64,000 nt of DNA from the NCBI GenBank assembly GCA_034008185.1, contig CM067084.1:17318385-17382384 (forward strand). The letters are read 5' to 3'. Positions 50,626 through 60,539 of the stretch are shown here, piece after piece. Made by a program: the position numbers and the translations under genes. The notes beneath the pieces were generated by a model that worked only from the letters and a program-made list of their open reading frames with translations, was not told the origin of the DNA and searched no databases. Position 1 is the stretch's first letter. Every line of letters begins with the position of its first letter. This DNA is from Gorsachius magnificus. Lineage: Eukaryota; Chordata; Aves; Pelecaniformes; Ardeidae.

Positions 50626-52183
50626 CTGAAAGATAGATATAAAAATATATAAAAACAGGATACATATATATTTTTATATATTTCTTGATGATAAGAAAAA
50701 ATATAAGGACATGGCAGTCTCAAGAGAAGATGCCAAAATTTGAGCAGAACATGGAAACAGCAAGAGAAAAGGTGAAGTTAAGTTTTCTGCAAAGGCTGAT
50801 AACTCAGAGTGTAGCGCTGAAGGTGGTTTCAAACAGGGAAAAAAGATTCAGTGAAATTGATGGATTATACGTACAAAATCTTGCCATGATATTCTTAAAT
50901 TTTAAGACCAATTTTTTAGGCAGACAGGAAAAAAAAAAACAAAACAGGAATAACCAAGACAGGAGCAAGCAATGAACATGCTACAAGTGCTAACAAAATC
51001 TGACTGAATTCCTGTCGCAGTACTCTGAAGATTTGCAGAAAAGGAATGAGGAATTTTATTTTTTTTTTAAGCAAAACAGTTAGGCTTTATTTAAAGTGTT
51101 GGAGTCCCTCTGTCATACTATGTTCTCTGTTCCTCTTGCCTATCACCCTATTATCACTTATTATCACACAATTGTTTATGTAAAATATAATTAATCTATT
51201 TTAATGAGATCCTAGCAATAGGAAATTTGGGTATATTACTCAAGCAATATGAAGAGTCAAAATAAAGCCATCAGAGCTACCAGAAAGTAAGACAGAAGCT
51301 GAAGAACTAGCTGTCACACAGACATGAAGTCTAATTCTCCTTTTAATTACACTGTTCTGAACCTGTGGTGTTGCAAGAATGAAACTGGTGAAGAATGCAT
51401 CCTGTAGCCTGTGATACCCAAGACTGAAACTCTGCAGAGAGAGAAAGGGAAGCAGGACAAAGGTGAAAAGAAAAGAGGAACCCTGCTTATTTTTCTTTTG
51501 ACAGGAAAGAGAAAAGGAACATGGAAAAAAATAAAGAAAAGAAAAAAAGAATGGAAAAATCCTTTTCTCCAAGAGATACTGTGAATACAGAAGAGATGGT
51601 ACTGTTCACCGCAGGTGTTAGAGCTATTTTACTGAAGAAGTCACAGTCCAGAGAAAGGGAAGAGAAGAAAGTAGCATATCTTTCCACACCATCTAAGGAC
51701 AGAAAATAAAACAGGCAGATCAAAAAATATTAATGAAAGTATTAAAAAGCTGTATGCATTCATTTTGAAATGTCTTGAATTTGAACTCTTCACTTTCTCT
51801 TTTCCAGGTGACAAACCCTAGAAGTCCACAAAACAGTCAATTTTCAGGTGAACCTTTGCAGAGTTTTCATTCATATCCTTCCTTCATTAAATCTTGGTAA
51901 AAAGTCGCATTGCAAAATGCATGACCTGAACCTTGAAAACAGGAAAACAGAATGGTGATGCAATGAGAAAGTAAGGAACTTCGTCTGTACTATATCTCTT
52001 GTACATAAGGCTAAAAAGCCATGGCTCATGGGTAAACAAGTATTTCTTTTCCCAACTTATGCTGGCATTAAAAAACAAAACAAAACACACAAGCAGGAAG
52101 AGCACAGGACAGATACCCGTAGGCCAGCTCATCAGAACAGCCAATTATTTTGTAGCTTTGTAGACAGAGGGAGTTGCTTGCAC

Positions 52184-52255
52184 CCATAAGCTTCAGCGTA
52201 TATGGCTCTGCAAACCGGGAAGACATAATTGTGCTGCTTGGTTCTACACGTATTT
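52184..52255 (-). CDS. Candidate exon 20
   Basis: The frame RVEPSSTIMSSRFAEPY follows acceptor atggcaatttacaag. The end is uncertain. ATGG followed by GTGCAA gives phase 1 to 1, joining exon 21. The frame stays open to a GTATCT site at 52116, which would give a 139-bp exon with a mismatched phase. Confidence 0.5.
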
Positions 52256-52424
52256 CTTGTAAATTGCCATAAATGTAAGGATACTGATTTTTATTTTTTT
52301 TAATGAATCTGCCACATGCTTGATTCCATTGACCCAAGCAAGCAGTCTTTTGAACCCACGTATTTTCATGTCAGTAAGTGAGGAGCTTAAAAAGAGTAAC
52401 ACAACAGTAAAGTATCCGAGTTAC

Positions 52425-52489
52425 CTGTCTGCAGATTTTTGGAATTAAATGTATTGCCTGTTACAGCTGGCTCCCAATTAGGAAGTCTC
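52425..52489 (-). CDS. Candidate exon 19
   Basis: The segment is 65 bp, phase 2 to 1, with acceptor aacttctgttgttctgaag and donor AGACAG followed by GTAACT. It encodes LPNWEPAVTGNTFNSKNL. The intron from exon 18 is 88 bp. It joins both neighbours in frame. Confidence 0.68.
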
Positions 52490-52577
52490 CTTCAGAACAA
52501 CAGAAGTTAAATTATTGTTTGATTCTTTAAGAGAAAAGTTATGCTCTACATACATATGCCCTTAAGCCCACACTCAC

Positions 52578-52748
52578 CGACCATCCACCTCAGTCCTAAG
52601 TGTCAAGGCTTTGTTGTTTCAAGATGCTGCAGTGAGAATTAGATAAACACCACACTCCCCCAGAAGAAGAGCGTAAGTTCCATTTACTCGCATGTTGTTC
52701 ACCTGCAAACCTATGTTGAGTAGGTTTAGGCTGAACCATGGAGCAAAT
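52578..52748 (-). pseudogene. Candidate exon 18 with in-frame TGA
   Basis: The segment is 171 bp with a length fitting phase 2 to 2. The acceptor is gggtccccttgcag and the donor is GGTCG followed by GTGAGTG. Before the stop the text is WFSLNLLNIGLQVNNMR and on, all open; after it comes KALTLRTEVDGR in the same frame. A TGA at 52619-52621 interrupts it. An internal acceptor (attctcactgcag) does not avoid the stop. This is the clearest lesion in the locus. Confidence 0.62.
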
Positions 52749-52940
52749 CTGCAAGGGGACCCATAGTCTCAGCACACATTTAGCATTAACACGTCAGGCA
52801 TCAATAAGGCCAAACATATCACACTCCAGCCACTGTCAGTAATGTTGAACACAGAGCTTCCTGCCTATAGTGAATCTAAGAGCCAATGATTTGAACAACT
52901 TTGTTAACATTAAATTTAAATTTGTTAATTTTAATCAAAG

Positions 52941-52963
52941 AAAAAAAAAAGGGGGGGGGGGGG
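52941..52963. repeat. Homopurine A10-G13 tract
   Basis: Ten A directly followed by thirteen G, in the intron between exons 17 and 18. Such tracts are prone to triplex or quadruplex formation and to assembly error. Confidence 0.9.
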
Positions 52964-54123
52964 CAAAAAGGTCTGTTTACCATAGACACATGACTTTAAT
53001 AACTATTCACCAGGAATAAACCTCTAACTTGCTGCAAATGCTACATGCACATGTTGTTTAGATGTCCACCTCAGAAAATCCTGCCTTGCTTAACAATACA
53101 CTGTTAAACTCAGTGATTTGTTCATCAAAACGTAAGTTAAGGTTTCTTTTGCACTCAATTATTATATTGCCATTATCTTGCTACAATACTACTTTATTCA
53201 AAGTAAAAAGCCAGAATGTATATTAATATTTACTTTAATTCATCTTTTCTACTTGTTTTCTTCGTCAATGCTGCCACCTTCTGATAGTCCGAAGTTTCAC
53301 CAAGTGTCTCAAGTCCACTGTTTGGGTTACAGCACTGTGGACAACTTCATAATTGCAGTCTTTGTGGCCTTCAGACTCAGGAGCCCTCACTTCCCTCCCC
53401 AGTCTCATCTATTTCAGTGGAATTTTTACATATGGATGGAAAAGAGGATTTGCAGGATATAAATTTGTAGTGCAGCAAATGTTTGAAACCAACCCTGAAA
53501 GATGCTGGAGTTGACATTTGTCCATCAGTCTGGTCCTAAACTGCCTGTGCTCCCACATCACTGAAGCCACTGAGAACTTCTGGAAGTTGTTGGAAATGAC
53601 GCTTTCTGTCTTTTTGTCCTCTCACCTGGAACACTCACCATGGAAAGTCCTTGCTTTTGTGAGTTTTAGCCCCTATTTACTGCTTCTGTGCTGTAACACA
53701 GTTACCCAGTCTAAGTTCCTCGGTCTGTCTAAAGTATTGTTGAGCCTTTTCAGTTTAGTCAGCTGTTTATCTGTTCTATCTTTCAAGGTCAAGGCTACCT
53801 AGGGGAAGGCAATGGTTCATACAGATAGAATTATTCCCTTGAAGGATATTAAATACTGACCTGCAACCTTGAACTGAACTCCCCTCACTAGGAAACCTGC
53901 CAATTTAATACACTCTCATATCCTTAAAGATTTTTTTAGCCGAACTCACTTCATTTAATAAATTCACAGGCATTGACATCAGTTTGGAGGAAAAAAAAAA
54001 ATTAAAAAAAAGGTGACTCACAATTTAATAGTACTCCAGAAATCCAGTTTCATGGAGCTTTTATCCTGCTGAGCATAAGCATGTGCAATGTTTGGATGGT
54101 AAACAGAATAGCAGTATTTGATT

Positions 54124-54202
54124 AAAAATAAAGAAAAAAAAACTAGGGTTTTTTTTGTTTGGTTGGGGTTTTTTTGTTGTTGTTTTCTTTTTTTTTTTAA
54201 AT
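54124..54202. repeat. A-rich then T/G-rich low-complexity tract
   Basis: A/T homopolymer blocks with TTTGG units, about 80 bp, similar in style to the tracts at 18.85 and 29.8 kb. Confidence 0.8.
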
Positions 54203-54397
54203 CCGTATTAAAAGGCATGTCTACATCCAAAGCATGAAAACAAACTTCATAGCCAATGGTCTGTCACAGCATCTGATGCAGGCTCCCACAACCGGGTGCA
54301 AGAAGAGGCCATGTACTTATAAAACAAGCACAAATTTCAAGCTTAGTAGAGAGAGAGCACAGACAAAGAAATCAGAGAATCCATAAGATGATCTTAC

Positions 54398-54411
54398 CCT
54401 AAATTCTTTCC
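54398..54411 (-). CDS. Candidate exon 17, 14-nt microexon
   Basis: Only 14 nt (GKNL plus two bases) lie between an excellent acceptor (atatgttcttattccag) and a strong donor (TTAGG followed by GTAAGATC). Its phase, 0 to 2, is exactly what is needed between exons 16 and 18. Without it those two would not join in frame. Confidence 0.45.
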
Positions 54412-54722
54412 CTGGAATAAGAACATATACATAACTTTCTTATATCACAGTTAAATGCCCCAGCCTCTTGTCTACCAAAATAGAATCAGTCATTCTCTCT
54501 CTCTTTTTCACTCAGGGGCCTAATGAATATTTAATGCAAAGTGGAACTGCTCTGATCTGACGCCAGAGCAGACAGATATTTTAAACTGCAGTGTCTCATA
54601 CCCCAGGCAAGTAGCCTGTTCACTAAACTATTGGTAAACAGGATGCCCATGTGCCTCCCTGTGTTGAGGGTAGGCATCAATGAGTGTTGGCCTCCAAGTG
54701 AAAAAGGCAGAGGAACTCTCAC

Positions 54723-54763
54723 TTTATGAATGGTGGCAAGATTCAAGTAATAAAATGCCCAGT
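54723..54763 (-). CDS. Candidate exon 16
   Basis: The segment is 41 bp, phase 1 to 0, encoding WAFYYLNLATIHK. The donor (CATAAA followed by GTGAGAG) is strong, and the acceptor (tcaaattctgacaag) is modest. Both phases match exons 15 and 17. Confidence 0.55.
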
Positions 54764-55439
54764 CTTGTCAGAATTTGACATTTCTAGGCATAGCCAGAAG
54801 TAAAAATGTACATGACACAGGGACCTTATTGACAGAAATCTAGGCAGTCCTGGGATTCAGCAGCTTATTCTTGTACCTAGATTTTGGACTAAGGTGCTCA
54901 ACTTAACAGTAGCAAAACTAACATGTCTATAAACACATGACAGTGGCTTTTACATGCCATTTGCAGATCCAGAAGCAGCATAGCTCTTCCCAATGGCACT
55001 GCACCAAAGGAAGGACTTCTGAAATTATTTCCTTTTAGGTTAGTTCTTTTAATTTTGTTTCATTTTATTATTGAGAATAAGTTCATAAAGGGCTCAGCAG
55101 TATAACATAATATGGTCCACACATCTTTAGGCTTGCATATGCAGCTATACTGCATAACAATATGATAACCTGTAACTTGTTGATGAATTATTTTAACAAC
55201 CTAATAGAACAGTGCACTCCGTTGGCTTTTAAGTGCTTTACAAAATCTCTAGGAAAAGAGGTTACTCTCACAGCTCAAAAATCAGAGCCAAAAATGTTAG
55301 GTTGTGTGTCATTAAAAAAAAAAAAAAAAAAATCTCAAAGTTTAGCAAGTTGAAAATACCAGATAAGCTTTTAATACCATATACTGAAAGTGCTTTGTGA
55401 CATAGAAATCCCCTTAGTTCGGTACATATCAATACTCAC

Positions 55440-55520
55440 TGATTATTTTTACAGGAAATCTTCTGGAAGAGCCCAACTCCACATGAACAGCCTATCGGTC
55501 ATGCCAGCTGGCTCATCATA
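55440..55520 (-). pseudogene. Candidate exon 15; first part carries three stops
   Basis: The donor AATCA followed by GTGAGTATTG is strong, and the text AVHVELGSSRRFPVKII is convincingly coding. The best acceptor (ttttccatttctcag) gives an 81-bp exon whose length fits phase 1 to 1. In that frame the first ten codons hold TGA, TGA and TAG, each one C-to-T change from CGA, CGA and CAG. A weaker acceptor (catgaccgatag, exon from 55491) avoids the stops but enters at phase 0. Confidence 0.5.
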
Positions 55521-56579
55521 CTGAGAAATGGAAAATAAAACATCTATAGATTTTTAGGTCATTTTAAGACGCAGTCTGAGTGCAAACCTGTATTTGCTGC
55601 ATAACCAAAATTTTCCTGATAGAGAATACAGGTGCAGAGTCAGCTGCTAGAAATGTTTATATTGTAATAAATTTCTAAGATTAGTAATATTCCTTTTAGA
55701 AATTAGCAGTAATACTGTTTGTAAAGAGAAGTTTCCACAGAAGTTTTATTTAACTGTCTGCATAACATCCAGTAATATAATTTAACTCTGGGGACTTCAA
55801 TTTATTCCACTCATTTTAAAGTTATTTACAAAGGGCAGATTCCACTCTTGAGTAAAGCCTTTCCCTTTAAAAAGGTGCAGAGAAATAAGCTGGAATACTC
55901 CGAAATAAAGGTATTCTGTCATTTGAATAATATTTACAGAATAGAATAGAACAGTTCCAGGCCCAAAGGAAGAAAAGCAGATGTATCATCTTACAGGGCC
56001 AGTAGTGTGTTAAAAAAAAAAAAAAGAGAGGCATGTACAGTATGTTCATTGAATGCCATGACATATAAAAAAAAAAAAGACCTGGATAGTAATTTCCAAA
56101 AGATGTTTATAAGAATTATAGTTTACTGAAATACCTTTAGGAGAGGGATGAATAAATCTGATAGCCAGGCAGTGAACCTAAATATTGTTGCTTTTAGAAA
56201 GGGGGTTATGGTTTTCCAAGCCTTACGCATTTGATTTATCTTTTCATACCTAATCATATGTAGAGAGAAAAAGGAGTGTGCAGAAATGGGATTTTATACA
56301 TGGAAAAAAAATGGTGTGCAATTCAGAAAACTGAAGGAGGAAACTAACATAAACAGAGATGGCAAGGAGTGAAAATCCATCCTATATCAGTGCAATGGTG
56401 ATATCAAGTCCCGAGTGCAGATTATGAGCTCTCCCTCATGCTGGTCATAGCGTCTCACAGAAAGGAAACCCACCAGAGTATCTGTGTGAATAACTGCTCA
56501 TTGCTGCAAGGAAATCACAAGGCAGCACTAAAAAGAAGTTACCCTGAAAAGCCTGCTGTACTGGGAAATGTATTCATAC

Positions 56580-56641
56580 CTAACTCCTTATGCTCCATTT
56601 CCCTTCCAGCAATATATTTTGGGAGATCTCCATCAGAAATG
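56580..56641 (-). CDS. Candidate exon 14
   Basis: The segment is 62 bp, phase 2 to 1, after acceptor cctctttggttccatacag, with donor TTAG followed by GTATGA. The codons read ISDGDLPKYIAGREMEH. A second frame (phase 1 to 0) is open except that its last codon is TAG. The phase 2 to 1 reading joins both neighbours, so it is preferred. Confidence 0.62.
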
Positions 56642-57341
56642 CTGTATGGAACCAAAGAGGAAGTTGCACAACCTGTTGCTGAGTTGTAAGATAAGTCCAC
56701 ACATGTAAATGAAAATGCAAATACAACAAAGGTAAAAATATTTTAGGTCATTCTAATCTATATAATATAGCTACCACTAGCAACCAGAGTACACATCAAG
56801 AGCCAGGATTTCTTCTCTAGGATAACTCATACCTGTGAACTTGTGTATTTACCTGAACTATCCAAGGTAAAGCCATCACAAATAAGCCTGCCTGCTTTAC
56901 ATTCATTCACACAATCATTTCTTTCTGTGACCTGATCTACTGGAAGAATTTAGCAATATACATTTGCCATGTGGATGGAAAGGAACGATAGGGAAAATTT
57001 GAGCTGAGCCATCCAACTGCATCTCCCTCACCTGTAAACCAGAACTCAAACCAGCACTTCTACAGGAAGCAGCCTGCAAAATATTACCTGCATTTCTGTG
57101 TTCTCTGATCAAGAATGGGCCTGTGAAGGCTTCCTTGTGCTCACATGAGGGAACCTTTCAGTCTGTTTCTGAAATTATTAATAAAAATCTTCCAGATGCA
57201 CAGATGATGTAGAGTCTTCTACCTGAAACTGTGGGTAGCAAGGCATCAGGTAGACAGAACCAGCAGTAGTAACCCAGATGTATCAGGTGCCCCTATTGTC
57301 TCAATGGACTTGCCATTTATTGAAACCAGTACCTCCCTCAC

Positions 57342-57536
57342 TTCGTATAAAGTATAACAGAAGAAACTCCTTCTGAAGGGCAAAAAAAGTAAAAAATATA
57401 GCGGAAGATAAAGATGACAATCTGAGCATCAAGAAGCGACTGGAAGGTGAGGAAAAGAAGATTTGTACAAACAATTTTCTGAAAATGCTTCTGGATCAGC
57501 AAGTGTAGAACTGCATTGCCACTAGGTGTACAAGCA
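57342..57536 (-). CDS. Candidate exon 13, 195-bp open exon
   Basis: The segment has 64 open codons, phase 2 to 2, after a long T-rich acceptor (ggtttttttttaaag) and before a strong donor (ACGAA followed by GTGAGGG). The text begins ACTPSGNAVLHLLIQKHF and later becomes strongly hydrophobic. An internal acceptor-like tract (ttttcctcaccttccag) lies in the same frame. It joins exon 14 in phase. Confidence 0.65.
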
Positions 57537-57685
57537 CTTTAAAAAAAAACCAAAACAAACAAACAAAAGGATCCTTCCAGCCCTTAAATAAGTCTACTGT
57601 TATTTCGTCTTTGCCTCTCCTCCCAACCCTTCTGTTGTGTTGGCTTTTGCTGTATCCAAGTAACAGTCTCTGAACTGTCTTTGAC

Positions 57686-57762
57686 TGTGTTTTCAACAAC
57701 TATTTGTTCATTTCAAACCTTATGCTGCTCCCCAAATTGGTTTTCATCTGTTTGCTAAACCT
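57686..57762 (-). pseudogene. Candidate exon 12 with in-frame TAG
   Basis: One of the best acceptors in the window (ctgttgcttttcttcttccag) opens KQMKTNLGSSIRFEMNK, then an in-frame TAG at 57700-57702. The frame then continues open for about 45 codons. The proposed donor, ACACA followed by GTCAAA, is weak but gives phase 0 to 2, as exon 13 needs. It could instead be a first or alternative exon of a transcript from the CpG/X-box patch just upstream. Confidence 0.38.
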
Positions 57763-57788
57763 CTGGAAGAAGAAAAGCAACAGTCCCC

Positions 57789-57801
57789 GTTACCAGGCAA
57801 C
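57789..57801. promoter_or_regulatory. RFX X-box palindrome in a CpG-rich patch
   Basis: The 13-mer GTTACCAGGCAAC fits the RFX consensus GTNRCC(0-3)RGYAAC on both strands. It sits at the edge of a roughly 115-bp patch (57781-57895) with at least six CpGs, unusual for this AT-rich window. RFX factors control many ciliary genes. A promoter role here is inference. Confidence 0.45.
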
Positions 57802-58187
57802 AGCCCGTTTCTGCTACGCGTGGCTGTGACGAGGTGCAGTCCTGTGGCCACCGCTGCTCCAGCTCCGTGGACTTCACTCAACAGCACCTGAAGCTGGCAG
57901 GCAGCAGTTAGTTTCTGTACTTTGCTCTGATAGCTGTTCTATAATTAAATCAGGTAATATCATCTTTCTGCAGCCTAATTTCTAAGCAAAATTTACAGCA
58001 GCAACAGGCCAGAAAAAGCACTTAAGTGTAGTTTTAGTAAGTTTATTAGATTAACCAGGATTGCAGGAATAAAGTAGTATATCTAAATAAAATCTCATCC
58101 TTCAGCATGCAAGCTGATTGCTTTGGGCATCACAAATAATTTGTTCCTTCCACTTTTTTTTTTTTTTAAGCCAGGTGCCTTGTTCAC

Positions 58188-58226
58188 TTCTTCTTCAATG
58201 GAGTCTGGCAGGTAAGGCTGGATGGG
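58188..58226 (-). CDS. Candidate exon 11, short acidic segment
   Basis: Thirteen codons (PIQPYLPDSIEEE), phase 0 to 0, lie between acceptor atgggttgattgcag and donor GAAGAA followed by GTGAAC. The frame stays open past the donor for about 28 codons, including a lysine run made by a poly-T tract, so a longer exon is possible. Confidence 0.55.
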
Positions 58227-59207
58227 CTGCAATCAACCCATGATGGGGAGTTCATACTGGGTGTCCCCATGCCCTGTGCATAGCCAGCCTAGCCTCAGAA
58301 CTTCTCAAGCCTCCAGCACTGCCTCTGAAAGTGAAATTCAGCCCATTCACCGTTATTCAGGGTGAACAGAACTCAATGTTTAATGTTTTTGTGAAATCGT
58401 AAGACACGGGATCCAGAGCACCAGTCACATAAAACTTTTACCTTCCTGTAAAGTGCTTTATCCAGTCTGGAATGTCTGTGCTGATATGATTGCACAGGCT
58501 GAGGTATGACTAAGCCCCCTGTAAACTACCAACGCCATAGTAGCAGTTTCAGCACAGCAGTCTCAAACCCAGCACAGGTTAATTTACCCAGTTTCTCAGG
58601 CACTGCAATAAAGGCAAGCCCTAACAATCCCAAATGACATTGCATATCTTAAATTCCTGCATGCAAAACTCTTTGAAATCTGAAAATATCTCAGTGCTCA
58701 CAGAGATGATAACATATATTGCAGCATAGAAACAAAACTTCACCCTTTAGTTAAATCATTCCCTTCCTTCATACCCCTTTGTATAAATTTCACCAGATAG
58801 ATTCAGCCTGTTCCTGAAAATAGCCTGCAAATACTAATCAGACTCCAAAGAGGCCTTCAGGATGATTGATGGGGAAGGCCTTAATAAAGGCTTTCTGGTT
58901 TTGGCAGGCAAGCAGGAGAGCAAGCAAGAAAGGAAGCAGCTTGAGTTACTTGGAATGCTGAGGTGGAGGCGTTTGAGAAACTGTGAAGGGAGAGGTGTTT
59001 GATGAGCCCTGAGCAGAGAGCAGCTGCAGAAATTCTGATGGGCCTGCTGAAATGCCCATGGAGTAAGTAGTTAAGTCTTGATTTTCCATTCTTGCCATTG
59101 GCAGAGAGGAGAGATACAGGGTACAGTCAGCAAAATACAGATGAGCAGAACCGTCCTATTTTCAATTTCCTGTGAAACAAGGAGTCTGGAGACCTCCCTG
59201 CATTTAC

Positions 59208-59339
59208 ACAGGTCATGTCTGAAATCCGTGCTTTGTCATGGTCTTGGAGATGGACACTGTTTTCAGAGCTCTCACTGAATTCCGTGGTAGATTTCTCAAG
59301 GTGAGAGAGGAAGAGAATTGAAAGTTTTGCTTCCTCATG
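59208..59339 (-). CDS. Candidate exon 10
   Basis: The segment is 132 bp, phase 0 to 0, after a very good acceptor (cctttccactatttgcag). The 44 codons are polar and protein-like (HEEAKLSILFLSHLEKS). Donor TGT followed by GTAAAT is used here because the next exon is phase 0. An internal TTCA-GTGAGA site is a strong competing donor. Confidence 0.62.
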
Positions 59340-59522
59340 CTGCAAATAGTGGAAAGGCTAGTGAAAAGACTAAGATCATCTTATAACAGTACCAAGGTGA
59401 TAAGGTACTGAAAAGTCACTAAAGAAATTGCCCATTAAGAAGCAAAGAATTGCTCATAGCATCAGGTATCCTGAAGAGTTTCTGAAGAAAGAGTTATACT
59501 ACAGAACAGCCCAAGTCATTAC

Positions 59523-59597
59523 TCTGGGCCAAGAGGATTTAGAACATGTCTCCTTGATTGAATAATTCACAGCAAATGGAAAGGCCTGAGATATTCC
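59523..59597 (-). CDS. Candidate exon 9
   Basis: A run of 25 open codons, phase 0 to 0, ends at CCCAGA followed by GTAATG. The text includes PFAVNYSIKETCSKSSW. The frame is also open upstream of the chosen acceptor (cactgctaaaacttgag), so the exon could begin earlier. It joins exon 10 in frame. Confidence 0.5.
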
Positions 59598-59932
59598 CTC
59601 AAGTTTTAGCAGTGGGAACAGAAAGCATTTGATAACAACATGCCATGGATAAACAAGCAGAAGTAAGATGCAGAAAAGCATTGGGAAAGCTGCTGGCACT
59701 ACGTTTCACCAGTTTTCATAACAATGAAACTTACTCTGATACATTCCTAAAACATTATTCAAACAGAGACTTAACTAGATTTCCTGATCAGCACTATTAC
59801 TGTGTAGCATGAGAGCTAGAACCTGATTCTGTGGCACTGGCCTCAAGCATGCTTTCAGAACCCTCTCTTATTCCAACGCTTCCACTGACCCCAGTTTTGC
59901 AGTATTAGCTGTGATGCTGGGTCACCAGGTAC

Positions 59933-60000
59933 ATGTCCTGCTAGCAGGGCAGTTTGTTTACTCCGTGCAACACCAACAGACACTACTTTGCTTAACCAGC
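59933..60000 (-). CDS. Candidate exon 8
   Basis: The acceptor cttattgccactcctag opens a frame (SKVVSVGVARSKQTALL) that stays open well beyond the proposed end. The donor CAT followed by GTACCT gives phase 1 to 0, which fits exon 9. Other donors (GTAAAC, GTGACC) lie in the same stretch, so the 3' border is uncertain. Confidence 0.5.
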
Positions 60001-60095
60001 CTAGGAGTGGCAATAAGTGATGTTTAACAAGTGAAGGTTTAGACTTCATTTGGCAAAAACAGATGGAATTTGATTTTCTCACAATTACTATGAAC

Positions 60096-60314
60096 TGAGA
60101 ATAGCTAAATTGTTGCTATGGAAGTGGAAAGGTACAACAACAAAATAACAGGCAAGTCTTGAGGCCGAAACATGAAAATATGGCTTCACATACAGATTCA
60201 CCACAAATGGCACGTTATAGTAAATCATAGGATGATTACACCTAATTGTATAATGAGAATAGGTTACTGTAGCTATACAACCATGTTTGTGTGTTTTCCC
60301 GACTCTGTTCCATT
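60096..60314 (-). CDS. Candidate exon 7, long open segment
   Basis: The segment is 219 bp, phase 1 to 1, with 72 clean codons after the acceptor cactgtcgtcttgcag. The text alternates hydrophobic residues as in a beta-sandwich (YNVPFVVNLYVKPYFHV), although no domain is assigned. The donor at the fitting phase is weak (CTCA followed by GTTCAT); earlier GTGAAT or GTGAAG sites are alternatives. The intron to exon 8 is only 95 bp. Confidence 0.62.
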
Positions 60315-60508
60315 CTGCAAGACGACAGTGGCGAGGTATGCATGACACAGCATTCATATCCCATGTAAAAGAGATGAGACTACTGCTAAGTGTATGTTAT
60401 TAGTAACCAGTCAAGTTTTTCCTCAAACTTCGCTCCTCATTTTATCTCAGTAATGCAACTTTGACACCTTCCAAGCTTTATACCTGGCTTCTTTGTGTCC
60501 CTTCTTAC

Positions 60509-60539
60509 AGCAGTCATAGGTTATCCCCTCTGACTTAGC
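60509..60539 (-). CDS. Candidate exon 6, short; junction codon problematic
   Basis: The segment is 31 bp, phase 0 to 1, encoding AKSEGITYDC, with a strong donor (TGCT followed by GTAAGAAGG) and a fair acceptor (aacccattctag). Joined to exon 7, the split codon becomes TAA. Either this exon is skipped or spurious, or the junction is another inactivating change. Confidence 0.4.

Noticed and set aside
51240..51723. Phenylalanine/serine-rich minus-strand frames with start codons
   Set aside because: Low-complexity text from a purine-rich plus strand; no splice structure compatible with the locus.
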